A program made the translations under genes and the position numbers. From positions 1 to 12,469 of the forward strand of contig JAFDFO010000039.1 in assembly GCA_019309815.1 (NCBI GenBank): 12,469 bases of DNA, written 5' to 3'. This stretch comes from Deltaproteobacteria bacterium. Its GTDB lineage: Bacteria; Desulfobacterota; Desulfobacteria; Desulfobacterales; C00003060. The notes under the pieces were generated by a model. That model saw only the letters and a list, made by a program, of their open reading frames with translations, made no database searches and was not told the DNA's origin. Positions 1-6,450 of this stretch are shown piece after piece (position 1 is the first letter of the stretch; each line of letters begins with the position of its first letter).

Positions 1-1076
1 TTGTCGTCGACCCCGGGGTCCTGATTGAAGAGATTGAACATCTCCGAGGACGCGGTATTTCCGTTAGCCCTGACAATCTCATTGTCAGCGAAACCGCCCA
101 CCTCATTATGCCTTACCACAAGCTCATAGACCATGGCAGGGAGCGGGTAAAGGGAGACAAAAAGCTGGGCACCACAGGTCGGGGTATTGGGCCCTGCTAC
201 GAAGACAAGGCAACGCGTCGCGGGATTCGTTTTTGCGACCTGATTGACGAGGAGATATTCAAGGACAAACTATCTTTCATACTGGGGGAAAAGAACTTTT
301 ATTTAAAGGAGTTTCTTAAGTCTGAAACGACAGACGAAGCAGCGATTCTTGCAGAATTCCTCCCCTATGCAGAAACCCTTCGCCCTCACGTGGCCAATGT
401 CTCCGTCTTGATCAGTGAGGCGATCAAGGCCGGACACGACGTCTTGTTTGAGGGTGCTCAGGGAACGCACCTTGACATTGACCATGGAACATATCCGTAT
501 GTGACTTCATCCAATACTGTGGCCGGAAATGCGTGTTGCGGAGCCGGGATCGGTCCCACCCGGATAGATGGGGTTGTGGGCATGGTCAAGGCTTACACGA
601 CACGTGTGGGAGCGGGGCCTTTTCCCACCGAACTCGAAGATGAAATCGGAGACCGTCTTCAAGAAAGGGGTGCCGAGTTTGGCGCCACCACCGGGAGACG
701 CCGCCGGTGCGGGTGGCTTGACACTGTCGTAGTGCGTAATTCCGCGCGACTTAACGGCCTTACGGGTATTGCCATTACCAAACTCGACGTCTTGAGTGGT
801 CTGGATACCCTGAAGATTGCTACAACATATAAATACGGAAACGATACACTCACCGAATTTCCTCCTTCCATAAAGATGCTTGAGGGGTGCGACCCCGTCT
901 ACGAAGAGCTTCCGGGGTGGAAAGAGGACCTCACACAGGCAAAACACTTCGAAGACCTGCCGGAAAACGCCAGGAACTACGTCAGACGGGTAGAAGAACT
1001 TGTGGAAACACCGGTTCAGATCATCTCAGTTGGGCCCGGCAGGCAACAGACTATGGTCCTGCAAGACCCGTTCTAG
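1..1076 (+). CDS. purA: Adenylosuccinate synthetase, N-terminus missing (cut by window edge)
   Basis: Catalyses the GTP-dependent joining of IMP and aspartate to adenylosuccinate, the first committed step from IMP to AMP, in the cytoplasm. The frame is open from base 3 and ends at TAG 1074-1076, leaving 357 codons. Compared with the usual ~430 residues, about 70-75 are missing, including the N-terminal GDEGKGK nucleotide loop, so the gene starts upstream of the window. Visible family motifs in order are LIMPYHK, TTGRGIGPCYEDKA (IMP-binding segment), FEGAQGTHLDIDHGTYPYVT, TRVGAGPFPTEL, GATTGRRRRCGWLD and TKLDVL, with the usual VGPGRQQTM near the C-terminus. The ATG at 108 is internal (the Met of LIMPYHK), not the start. 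The tRNA unit follows about 60 bases downstream, and I see no clear terminator between them. The assignment is secure. Confidence 0.97.
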   Translation, partial: VVDPGVLIEEIEHLRGRGISVSPDNLIVSETAHLIMPYHKLIDHGRERVKGDKKLGTTGRGIGPCYEDKATRRGIRFCDLIDEEIFKDKLSFILGEKNFYLKEFLKSETTDEAAILAEFLPYAETLRPHVANVSVLISEAIKAGHDVLFEGAQGTHLDIDHGTYPYVTSSNTVAGNACCGAGIGPTRIDGVVGMVKAYTTRVGAGPFPTELEDEIGDRLQERGAEFGATTGRRRRCGWLDTVVVRNSARLNGLTGIAITKLDVLSGLDTLKIATTYKYGNDTLTEFPPSIKMLEGCDPVYEELPGWKEDLTQAKHFEDLPENARNYVRRVEELVETPVQIISVGPGRQQTMVLQDPF

Positions 1077-1092
1077 CACTACACAAAGCATC

Positions 1093-1121
1093 TTGACACT
1101 ATTGGGCAAGTGACGTAGAAA
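1093..1121 (+). promoter_or_regulatory. Sigma-70-type promoter for tRNA-Pro
   Basis: A perfect TTGACA (1093-1098) is separated by exactly 17 bases from TAGAAA (1116-1121), which matches the -10 consensus at 4 of 6 positions. Transcription would start near 1128, about 12 bases before the mature tRNA 5' end. Its position between purA and the tRNA indicates that the tRNA has its own transcription unit. Confidence 0.7.
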
Positions 1122-1139
1122 GGTCCTAACTTTTGGTGT

Positions 1140-1216
1140 CGGGACGTGGCTCAGCCTGGTAGAGCACAGCGTTCGGGACGCTGGGGTCGCTGGTTCAAAT
1201 CCAGTCGTCCCGACCA
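1140..1216 (+). tRNA. tRNA-Pro (anticodon CGG)
   Basis: A 77-base cloverleaf. The acceptor arm CGGGACG (1140-1146) pairs with CGTCCCG (1206-1212), followed by discriminator A1213 and an encoded CCA (1214-1216). The anticodon arm CAGCG (1167-1171) pairs with CGCTG (1179-1183) around the seven-base loop TTCGGGA, placing anticodon CGG at 1174-1176, which reads the proline codon CCG. The T-arm carries GGTTCAAATCC. All stems are intact, so the gene looks functional. Confidence 0.96.
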
Positions 1217-1239
1217 TTTTCTTGTCCTTTCAGGTAGTT

Positions 1240-1275
1240 AACGCCATTGAAGCTGGCGTTTGTGCCTATTTTTTT
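1240..1275 (+). terminator. Hairpin plus T-run ending the tRNA unit
   Basis: AACGCCA (1240-1246) and TGGCGTT (1254-1260) form a perfect 7-bp stem with a 7-base loop. A run of seven T (1269-1275) follows after a gap of 8 bases. The gap is longer than in a textbook intrinsic terminator, so efficiency is uncertain. The position directly behind the tRNA fits transcript ending or 3'-end processing. Confidence 0.5.
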
Positions 1276-1320
1276 GCTTATTTTCATTTAGAACAAAGGT
1301 GCCTGGCGGGGTTACAGAGA

Positions 1321-1680
1321 ATGCTTAAGAAGAACGTCAAGGGTTTTACGCTCATTGAGTTGATGATCGTTATTGCCATCATCGGTGTCCTGGCAGCTAT
1401 TGCTATCCCGAACTTCATCAGCTATCGAAGACGCTCCTACAACTCATCAGCTCATTCGGATCTCAAGAACGCCTACACCACTGCTCGGGCGTTTTGTGCG
1501 GATAATCCAACTGGATCAATTTCTGGCATCGGAATGTTATCATCTTACGGATTCAGGCAGTCCGACAATGTATCTGTAACTGTCACTGGTACCCAAGGCA
1601 CATTGCAAATTGTATCCGCCCACGGTTCAGGAGACAGAACCTATACAGCTAACAGCGACGGAGCTATTACCAACAATTAA
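1321..1680 (+). CDS. Type IV pilin, PilA-like
   Basis: A 119-residue prepilin. The 8-residue leader MLKKNVKG ends in Gly and is followed by Phe, the cut and N-methylation site for the PilD prepilin peptidase. Mature residue 5 is the conserved Glu (E13). Residues 9-30 form the hydrophobic helix (FTLIELMIVIAIIGVLAAIA) that anchors subunits in the membrane and packs in the pilus core. The segment after it (SYRRRSYNSSAHSDLKN) closely resembles the same part of Geobacter-type PilA. The C-terminal part (about 75-119) is rich in Thr, Ser and Gly, has little charge and looks like a small beta domain; a single Cys lies at residue 59. ATG 1321 is chosen because it gives a canonical leader; the upstream TTG at 1222 falls in the tRNA trailer. 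The ribosome site is weak (GGGG 1308-1311). No assembly genes (pilB, pilC, pilD) are nearby, so the pilin is an orphan here. A type II secretion pseudopilin is the alternative. Confidence 0.9.
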   Translation: MLKKNVKGFTLIELMIVIAIIGVLAAIAIPNFISYRRRSYNSSAHSDLKNAYTTARAFCADNPTGSISGIGMLSSYGFRQSDNVSVTVTGTQGTLQIVSAHGSGDRTYTANSDGAITNN

Positions 1681-1794
1681 TCGTCAGGTGATTTTTTTAA
1701 GAGCAAGACAGAGTCAGCGCGGCCCTGCCTTTTTCTATGTCCACATCTTATGCTTGTACTCTTTTTGCTTCTTCATACCTATAAGGAATAATAA

Positions 1795-2787
1795 ATGAGA
1801 GTTCTGATAACAGGCGGTGCAGGTTTTATCGGATCCCATTTGGCGCAAGCCCATCTTGAAAAGGGTAACGAAGTCTATGTAATTGACGACCTTTCAACAG
1901 GCTCTTTTGAAAACATTAAGCACCTCACCGAGGATAAGGACTACGGATCCCGCCTGTTCTTCACCCAGGATACGATTCTTAATCATGAGAAAATGGTGGA
2001 GCTCATAGGCATCTGCGACCGCGTGTATCATCTCGCGGCTGCCGTGGGGGTTCGTTATATCCTTGAACATCCCCTGGAGTCGATCCGGACGAATATCCAG
2101 GGTACGGAAAAGATCCTCGAGCTGTGCAATATATTCAAAAAGAGGGTGTTGATCACCTCGTCATCTGAAGTCTACGGAAAGCATCTCCACGCCCCGCTGG
2201 TAGAAACAGACAATATCATCTACGGCCCGTCCAGCAAGTTCCGCTGGAGCTATGCGGCCTCCAAGCTTATGGATGAGTTCATGGGATTGTCGTATTACCG
2301 GACGCACGGCCTCGAGGTTGTTATCGCGCGACTGTTTAATACTGTGGGACCGGGGCAGTCCGGAGCATACGGCATGGTCGTTCCAAGGCTGGTCGGCCAG
2401 GCGCTGACGGGGGAGTCCCTCACGATCTACGGGACCGGAAAACAGACGCGCACCTTCACGTACGTCAAAGATGTGGTAGACGCCTTGATGGGTCTCATGG
2501 AGAGCGAGAAAGCCATGGGCGAGGTGTTTAACATAGGGGGCACGGAAGAGATCAGCATCGAGGATCTGGCCAAGAAGATTGTTGCCATGACCGGGAGCAA
2601 GTCAAAGATTGACTACATCCCCTACGAAGTCGCCTTTGAAAAGGACTTCGAAGACATGGAGAGAAGAGTCCCGGGCATTGAGAAGATCAAGGAGTGCATC
2701 AGTTTTGAACCAAAAACAGATCTGGATGGTATTCTCAAAAATGTGATAGCCTATATCTCAGGCAACGCAGCCTCTTCTTCTGGGTAA
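1795..2787 (+). CDS. NAD-dependent nucleotide-sugar epimerase/dehydratase (extended SDR)
   Basis: A 330-residue member of the GalE-like extended short-chain dehydrogenase/reductase family, which epimerises, dehydrates or decarboxylates nucleotide sugars for surface polysaccharide. The Rossmann motif GGAGFIGSH (residues 7-15) and the acidic pair D31-D32 after strand beta-2 point to NAD rather than NADP. The catalytic set is visible: the TSSSEVYG segment (121-128) supplies the Ser, and the YAASK motif gives Tyr153 and Lys157. RLFNTVGPGQ (179-188) and the R-T-F-T-Y-V-K-D-V-V-D-A stretch (219-230) are typical of the substrate half. AAGGA at 1783-1787 lies 7 bases before ATG. Length is normal. The exact sugar cannot be told from sequence: UDP-glucose 4-epimerase and UDP-glucuronate decarboxylase relatives share these motifs. 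No glycosyltransferase or other sugar gene is adjacent, so the context does not help. Confidence 0.9.
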   Translation: MRVLITGGAGFIGSHLAQAHLEKGNEVYVIDDLSTGSFENIKHLTEDKDYGSRLFFTQDTILNHEKMVELIGICDRVYHLAAAVGVRYILEHPLESIRTNIQGTEKILELCNIFKKRVLITSSSEVYGKHLHAPLVETDNIIYGPSSKFRWSYAASKLMDEFMGLSYYRTHGLEVVIARLFNTVGPGQSGAYGMVVPRLVGQALTGESLTIYGTGKQTRTFTYVKDVVDALMGLMESEKAMGEVFNIGGTEEISIEDLAKKIVAMTGSKSKIDYIPYEVAFEKDFEDMERRVPGIEKIKECISFEPKTDLDGILKNVIAYISGNAASSSG

Positions 2788-2827
2788 AGATCCTCTGACG
2801 AAACTTGACCCAAAATAGGAGAAAACG

Positions 2828-3187
2828 ATGATATCATTTAACTTAGACGAGATTGCAGGAGTACTTACTGTTCGACCGGAAGGGAAATTAGAGGCTCAGG
2901 ACTTTCAGGCCTTATCAGAAGCGGTTGATCCTTTTATTGAAGAAAAGGGGAAATTGACCGGATTGATCATTGAAACCGAAAAGTTCCCCGGATGGAAGGA
3001 ATTTGCCGGGATGGTCGAGCATTTGAAATTTGTGCGGGACCATCACAGGGAGATTGCCAAGCTTGCCCTCGTGACTGATTCCAAGATTGCTGATGTGGCC
3101 CAAGCACTTGGAAAGCACTTTGTTAAGGCCGATATTAAACATTTTCCCTTTAAAGAGCTTGAATCAGCCAGGAGTTGGATATCGTAG
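2828..3187 (+). CDS. SpoIIAA-like (STAS-fold) small cytoplasmic protein
   Basis: A soluble protein of 119 residues without signal peptide or membrane segment. Its layout is that of the SpoIIAA-like family: an N-terminal strand pair (VLTVRPEGKL, about 12-21), a helix starting LEAQDFQALSE, a hydrophobic strand (TGLIIET, 44-50), the GWKEFAGMVEHLKFVRDHH helix (55-73), the strand KLALVTD (78-84) and a C-terminal helix near ELESARSWI. Members are lone STAS-fold proteins, usually of unknown role, and some bind hydrophobic ligands or act as regulatory modules. The Ser phosphorylation motif of true anti-anti-sigma factors is not obvious. AGGAG (2817-2821) stands 6 bases before ATG, a strong ribosome site. 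The gene follows the epimerase by 40 bases and may share its transcript. Function is not assigned. Confidence 0.8.
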   Translation: MISFNLDEIAGVLTVRPEGKLEAQDFQALSEAVDPFIEEKGKLTGLIIETEKFPGWKEFAGMVEHLKFVRDHHREIAKLALVTDSKIADVAQALGKHFVKADIKHFPFKELESARSWIS

Positions 3188-3252
3188 GTCCTAAGAATAT
3201 CAAGACTTTCAGATTATTGTGTTGTTGTAATTGAACCGCACCAGCGAGCGCT

Positions 3253-3276
3253 AACCCCGTAGCTTGCTGCAGGGTT
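3253..3276. repeat. Near-palindromic GTAGC hairpin, possible REP-like element
   Basis: Arms 3253-3263 (AACCCCGTAGC) and 3266-3276 (GCTGCAGGGTT) pair over 11 positions with one C-A mismatch and one G-T wobble. It stands alone in the 174-base gap between the SpoIIAA-like gene and the M48 gene. There is no T-run directly after it (a T6 tract begins about 18 bases on), so it is a poor intrinsic terminator. The core CCCCGTAGC resembles dispersed intergenic hairpins I recall from related genomes; only one copy is in this window. The rest of the gap shows no convincing promoter. Confidence 0.45.
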
Positions 3277-3367
3277 CTTCAATAAAGACAAATCTTTTTT
3301 CACTGGTTTGCTTTTTCGTTCTTAACCTATATTTTGAGTATTGCTTCCAAGCTAAACCCCCTTGCAA

Positions 3368-5194
3368 ATGTACGCCAATTTCATCTACTTCATCATAGTT
3401 CTTCTCATCTACACGACGTATCACCCCCCTGAAACCCCCTATCTTGGACCGATTGGGACCATGGGCCTCTTCCTCTTTGGTGTAGCAATTCTTGTAGCTA
3501 CTACAAAGAGGGCCTCAAATTTCTTTTACAGCAAGATAGCCGTCAGAGGGACCTATGGCGTTCACGGTGAGTTTGACAAGATGTTCCACCGACAGGCCCT
3601 TGTGGCCATTGTTATCTTCGCTGTCAACATCTACGTCTTGAACCTCAAATTCTATGTCCTGACTATTTCGCCTTTTTCAGGTTCCCCAACGCTCACAGCC
3701 CTCTTGTTTATTGGCCTCTTCATCGGCTACCTTGCCATCATATGGGCAGGGAACTATGACGTTTATAAAATCCTCTTTAGAAGTCAGGTGTCCAGGAAAT
3801 CCTACGTCCTTTCCAACATCTCGTTCAACGTCCCTGTCATCTTGCCGTGGCTGCTCATTACAGCCGCCATGGACATCATCAATCTTCTTCCCGCTTCCGC
3901 TCCCAAGCGCCTCCTTGCCACACCGGAAGGGCAGACGGTTTTCTTTACCCTTTTTCTCGTAGCCCTGGTTGTTGTCGCGCCTTCCCTTATCAAGGTCTTC
4001 TGGCAGTGTCGCCCCCTGCCGCAAGGGCCTGAGCGCATGCGAATTGAAGCGATTTGCGAAAAGGCGAACCTGCAATACAACAACATCTTGAATTGGCCAA
4101 TATTTGAGGGAAAACTGCTCACTGCGGGCGTCATGGGGTTAATCAAGCGGTTCCGTTATATTCTCGTGACAGATAGTCTGCTTCAGATTTTGAATGATAA
4201 TGAGATAGACGCAGTCATGGCCCATGAAATTGGCCACATCAAGAAGAAACACCTCGTCTTCTACCTGGTATTTTTTCTAGGATTTATTGTTCTCTCTTAT
4301 GCTGTCTTTGATTTGATCCTTTACGCCATCCTGTACATCAACTTGACATTTCCAGTGGTGCGTGACGCCCCATTCGAACAGGCCACGGTGACATCAGTCG
4401 CCTTAACCGTGGCCATGGCAAGCGTTCTGTTGGTCTACTTTCGCTACGTCTTCGGATATTTCATGCGTAACTGTGAGCGGCAGGCCGATTGCTATGCTTT
4501 CACCCTATTGGGAAGCAGCCAATCGCTCGTTTCGTCCTTGGACAAAATTGCCGTTTACAGCGGTCACAGTCACGACAGGCCGAGTTGGCACCACTTCAGT
4601 ATCCGCCAGCGGGTTGACTTCCTGGACCGCTGTGAAGCTGACAGGCGTGTGATCGTCCAGCACGACCGCAAATTACGCAGGAGCATTATGGTCTTCGTGG
4701 GCGCCTTGCTGTGCGCAGGATACGTTGGGTATGCAATCAATTCCGGTGAATTGGGGGAAACCTTAAATAAGCATGTCCTCGAAAAGGTCCTTGTCAGAGA
4801 ATTGGAGAAGAAGCCAGACGACGCGAGGCTGTATAGCATGCTTGGCGCAGTCTACCACGAGGACAAAGCATATCCCGAGGCGATCGACGCGTATGAAAAA
4901 GCGCTTCAACTCGCCCCCCGCGATCCGGAAACTCTAAACAACCTCGCGTGGCTGTATGCCACATGCGAAGAGCAGCATTACCGCGAGCCTGCAAAAGCCT
5001 TAGTATATGCAACTCACGCTGCGGCCATGAAGCCGGTCCCTTACATTCTGGACACCCTGGCAGAGAGCTATCATACGAACGGGTTGCATGAAAGAGCCAT
5101 CGAAACCATCAAGCAGGCCTTGACTATGAATCCGGATGACAGGGTCTACTATGAAGGCCAGCTGAGGAAATTTGAGCAAGCGATGGAGCGTTGA
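3368..5194 (+). CDS. Membrane M48-family zinc metallopeptidase with C-terminal TPRs
   Basis: A protein of about 608 residues (610 if TTG 3362 is used; residue numbers below count from that TTG). The HEIGH motif (288-292) supplies two zinc-binding His and the catalytic Glu, and E372 in the CERQAD segment is the expected third ligand, so the M48 (HtpX/Ste24) site looks intact. Hydrophobic segments lie near 6-20, 31-47, 80-100, 110-128, 152-175, 193-212, 298-324, 344-365 and 441-458. Three TPR-like units follow (about 485-520, 521-558, 559-592), with the NNLAWLYATC motif typical of the second. Relatives cut misfolded or short membrane substrates. If the active site faces the cytoplasm, the TM at 441-458 would put the TPRs in the periplasm; this is inference. 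No clear ribosome site precedes either start, and ATG 3368 is preferred only because it is ATG. The gene stands alone between two repeat-bearing gaps. Family assignment is firm; the substrate is unknown. Confidence 0.88.
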   Translation: MYANFIYFIIVLLIYTTYHPPETPYLGPIGTMGLFLFGVAILVATTKRASNFFYSKIAVRGTYGVHGEFDKMFHRQALVAIVIFAVNIYVLNLKFYVLTISPFSGSPTLTALLFIGLFIGYLAIIWAGNYDVYKILFRSQVSRKSYVLSNISFNVPVILPWLLITAAMDIINLLPASAPKRLLATPEGQTVFFTLFLVALVVVAPSLIKVFWQCRPLPQGPERMRIEAICEKANLQYNNILNWPIFEGKLLTAGVMGLIKRFRYILVTDSLLQILNDNEIDAVMAHEIGHIKKKHLVFYLVFFLGFIVLSYAVFDLILYAILYINLTFPVVRDAPFEQATVTSVALTVAMASVLLVYFRYVFGYFMRNCERQADCYAFTLLGSSQSLVSSLDKIAVYSGHSHDRPSWHHFSIRQRVDFLDRCEADRRVIVQHDRKLRRSIMVFVGALLCAGYVGYAINSGELGETLNKHVLEKVLVRELEKKPDDARLYSMLGAVYHEDKAYPEAIDAYEKALQLAPRDPETLNNLAWLYATCEEQHYREPAKALVYATHAAAMKPVPYILDTLAESYHTNGLHERAIETIKQALTMNPDDRVYYEGQLRKFEQAMER

Positions 5195-5217
5195 TACTTT
5201 TGGGGATTCCTCGCTAA

Positions 5218-5368
5218 GTGATGTGAGATGTGAGATATGGGACAGACGATTAAAAACTGCAACTAATTGGATGAGCTGAGTCGAAAACTCAATCGCTTCA
5301 TTTGTGCGGTCGAGAGAGGCCACAAATCATGACATCATATATCGCACATCACACATCACACATCACAT
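5218..5368. repeat. Inverted-repeat-bounded relic element
   Basis: The left arm 5218-5237 is the reverse complement of the right arm 5340-5359 at 18 of 20 positions. The right side continues with the same unit, giving three tandem copies of an ACATCACA-type 8-mer up to about 5368. Between the arms lie a broken coding fragment (5237-5332) and small hairpins, such as TGAGT with ACTCA around CGAAA, and ATTTGT with ACAAAT. The whole occupies most of the 198-base gap between the M48 and tlyA genes. It looks like a small non-autonomous element or the scar of a gene once flanked by these repeats. No target-site duplication was identified. Confidence 0.6.
5237..5332 (+). pseudogene. Remnant of an S23-type four-helix-bundle protein (tentative)
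   Basis: Reading from ATG 5237 gives eight further codons (GQTIKNCN), then an in-frame TAA (5264-5266). The same frame continues as LDELSRKLNRFICAVERGHKS to TGA 5330-5332. This second part is amphipathic and looks like the final helix of four-helix-bundle proteins of the 23S intervening-sequence (S23) family, which run to about 115-130 residues. The middle ~80-90 residues would have been deleted, leaving the extreme start and end. The start codon overlaps the left inverted repeat and the stop lies just before the right one, so the repeats frame the former gene. Family identity rests on one short helix and is tentative; the broken state of the frame is directly visible. Confidence 0.4.
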
Positions 5369-5392
5369 AGTTCTCGAAGGGAAGTAATATAC

Positions 5393-6136
5393 TTGCAGAA
5401 GCGTCGTTTAGATCTGCTCCTGGTTGAACGCGGCCTTGCCCCGAGCCGTGAACGCGCCCAGGCACTGATCCTTGCCGGCAAAGTCTGGGTCGAGGGAAAA
5501 AGGACAAGCAAGGCAGGTGCTCAAGTCCTTGCGGATGCAGCCATTGAGATCACGGGCAAAGACATCCCCTATGTGAGTCGCGGCGGCGTCAAACTCGAAG
5601 CTGCGCTTGGTGCCTTCAACCTTGATGTGACCGGTCTCACGTGTCTTGACGTTGGTGCCTCGACCGGCGGGTTCACGGATTGTCTTCTCAAGCACGGAGC
5701 AAAACACGTCACAGCAGTCGATGTTGGCTATGGCCAGCTCGACTGGTCACTGCGAAACGACCCCAGGGTTGAAGTCATAGAACGAACCAACATCCGGCAC
5801 CTTGATGCCGGTGCCCTGCCCCACCCCGTGGATCTCGCTTGTATCGATGTCTCCTTTATCTCACTTAAGATCGTAGTCCCGGTGGTTTCACAACTCATAA
5901 AACAGCCGGCGAATATCATCTGCCTGATCAAGCCGCAGTTTGAGGTAGGCAAGGGGATGGTGGGTAAAGGGGGTGTGGTGCGTGACCCTGCGCTCCATGA
6001 TGCAGTCATCAAAGATCTCACCGCGGCTTTTGAGGGTTTCAAGCTGCGTGTCCTTGGAGTCATCCCCTCCCCTATTCTTGGTCCCAAGGGAAATCAAGAA
6101 TTCTTGATGCACCTCGAATTGGGTATCCCAGCCTGA
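5393..6136 (+). CDS. tlyA: TlyA-family rRNA 2'-O-methyltransferase (S4 + FtsJ domains)
   Basis: A 247-residue protein of the usual family length. An N-terminal S4 RNA-binding domain (about 3-60, with RRLDLLLVERGLAPSRERAQ and the GKVWVEGK turn) precedes a Rossmann-type methyltransferase. The SAM-binding motif LDVGASTGGFTD is at 85-96. The catalytic K-D-K-E set of 2'-O-methyltransferases is complete: K67 (in SRGGVKLE), D152 (in CIDVSF), K180 (in LIKPQFEVGKG) and E236 (in GNQEFLMHLE). TlyA enzymes methylate 2'-hydroxyls of rRNA cytidines, which affects ribosome function and capreomycin sensitivity; the older name 'hemolysin A' is misleading. Translation starts at TTG 5393, because the family begins exactly here and no in-frame ATG fits; AAGGGAAG at 5377-5384 is the ribosome site. 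In many bacteria tlyA sits beside isoprenoid or NAD-kinase genes; here it is isolated. Function is confident, but the rRNA target in this organism is unknown. Confidence 0.95.
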   Translation: MQKRRLDLLLVERGLAPSRERAQALILAGKVWVEGKRTSKAGAQVLADAAIEITGKDIPYVSRGGVKLEAALGAFNLDVTGLTCLDVGASTGGFTDCLLKHGAKHVTAVDVGYGQLDWSLRNDPRVEVIERTNIRHLDAGALPHPVDLACIDVSFISLKIVVPVVSQLIKQPANIICLIKPQFEVGKGMVGKGGVVRDPALHDAVIKDLTAAFEGFKLRVLGVIPSPILGPKGNQEFLMHLELGIPA

Positions 6137-6151
6137 GTTATCGAGATGTAG

Positions 6152-6174
6152 GGGCGGGTTTATCCCCGCCCTTT
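6152..6174 (+). terminator. GC-rich hairpin after tlyA
   Basis: GGGCGGG (6152-6158) and CCCGCCC (6165-6171) form a perfect 7-bp GC stem with a 6-base loop TTTATC, followed by TTTA. It begins 15 bases after the tlyA stop. The stem is strong, but the T-tract is short, so it is a plausible intrinsic terminator or mRNA-end stabiliser. It separates tlyA from the giant gene downstream. Confidence 0.55.
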
Positions 6175-6210
6175 ATGATTTCGCCAACTATTTCGACTTG
6201 CTCCGACCCC

Positions 6211-6447
6211 TCACTCCTTAAAAACCTTCATAGCAACATTCTTGACAAGATTCTGAGGTCCCATTTCCCCCCAGGGTAAACACGCAAACCCCATCCCCTC
6301 CTGCGTTTCCCGTCCACTTACCAATTTTCTATCCGCGGTTTTCCCGAAATCATCCAGCGTTGCCATCTGCAGAAACCTGTGACAATCGTTGCACAAAACC
6401 ACCTGGCTGCGATTCCCACATCCGATCCAGCATTGCTTGGAGGACAT
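6211..6447 (-). CDS. Doubtful small hypothetical ORF with a CxxCH motif
   Basis: A 78-codon frame on the minus strand fills most of the 314-base gap between tlyA and the giant YD gene, in which I otherwise see only the GC-rich hairpin at its left end. Its start codon (6447-6445) overlaps the ribosome site of the divergent YD gene (GGAGG 6439-6443), an awkward arrangement for a real gene. The product has no signal peptide or membrane segment, contains Cys at 6, 10, 19, 22 and 55, and carries one CNDCH (residues 19-23), which matches the haem c attachment pattern but without an export signal. I do not recognise the family. No convincing ribosome site stands before it. It may be a chance frame or the relic of a longer gene. 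Confidence 0.2.
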   Translation of the reverse strand: MSSKQCWIGCGNRSQVVLCNDCHRFLQMATLDDFGKTADRKLVSGRETQEGMGFACLPWGEMGPQNLVKNVAMKVFKE

Positions 6448-6450
6448 GTC

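Noticed and set aside
507..947. A 146-codon minus-strand frame inside purA.
   Set aside because: It is antisense to highly conserved PurA motifs and has no features of its own.
1240..1275. A sigma-54 promoter for the pilin (TGGC...GC at about 1254-1265).
   Set aside because: The spacing between the GG and GC elements is about two bases too short for the -24/-12 consensus, and the bases belong to the hairpin behind the tRNA.
1222..1320. An upstream TTG start that would add 33 residues to the pilin.
   Set aside because: It overlaps the tRNA trailer hairpin and would bury the canonical prepilin leader inside the protein; ATG 1321 gives a normal 8-residue leader.
1140..1320. tRNA-Pro as an integration site for a mobile island.
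   Set aside because: No integrase gene and no repeated copy of the tRNA 3' end were seen within the window; downstream genes look like normal chromosome.
3308..3333. TTGCTT and TATATT as a promoter for the M48 gene.
   Set aside because: The spacer is only 14 bases, too short for a good sigma-70 promoter.
5345..5368. Short direct repeats that might suggest a CRISPR array.
   Set aside because: Units are about 8 bases, directly adjacent and without spacers, and no cas genes are present.
6242..6247. A perfect TTGACA on the + strand upstream of the giant gene.
   Set aside because: No acceptable -10 box lies 15-19 bases downstream; the following bases are C-rich.
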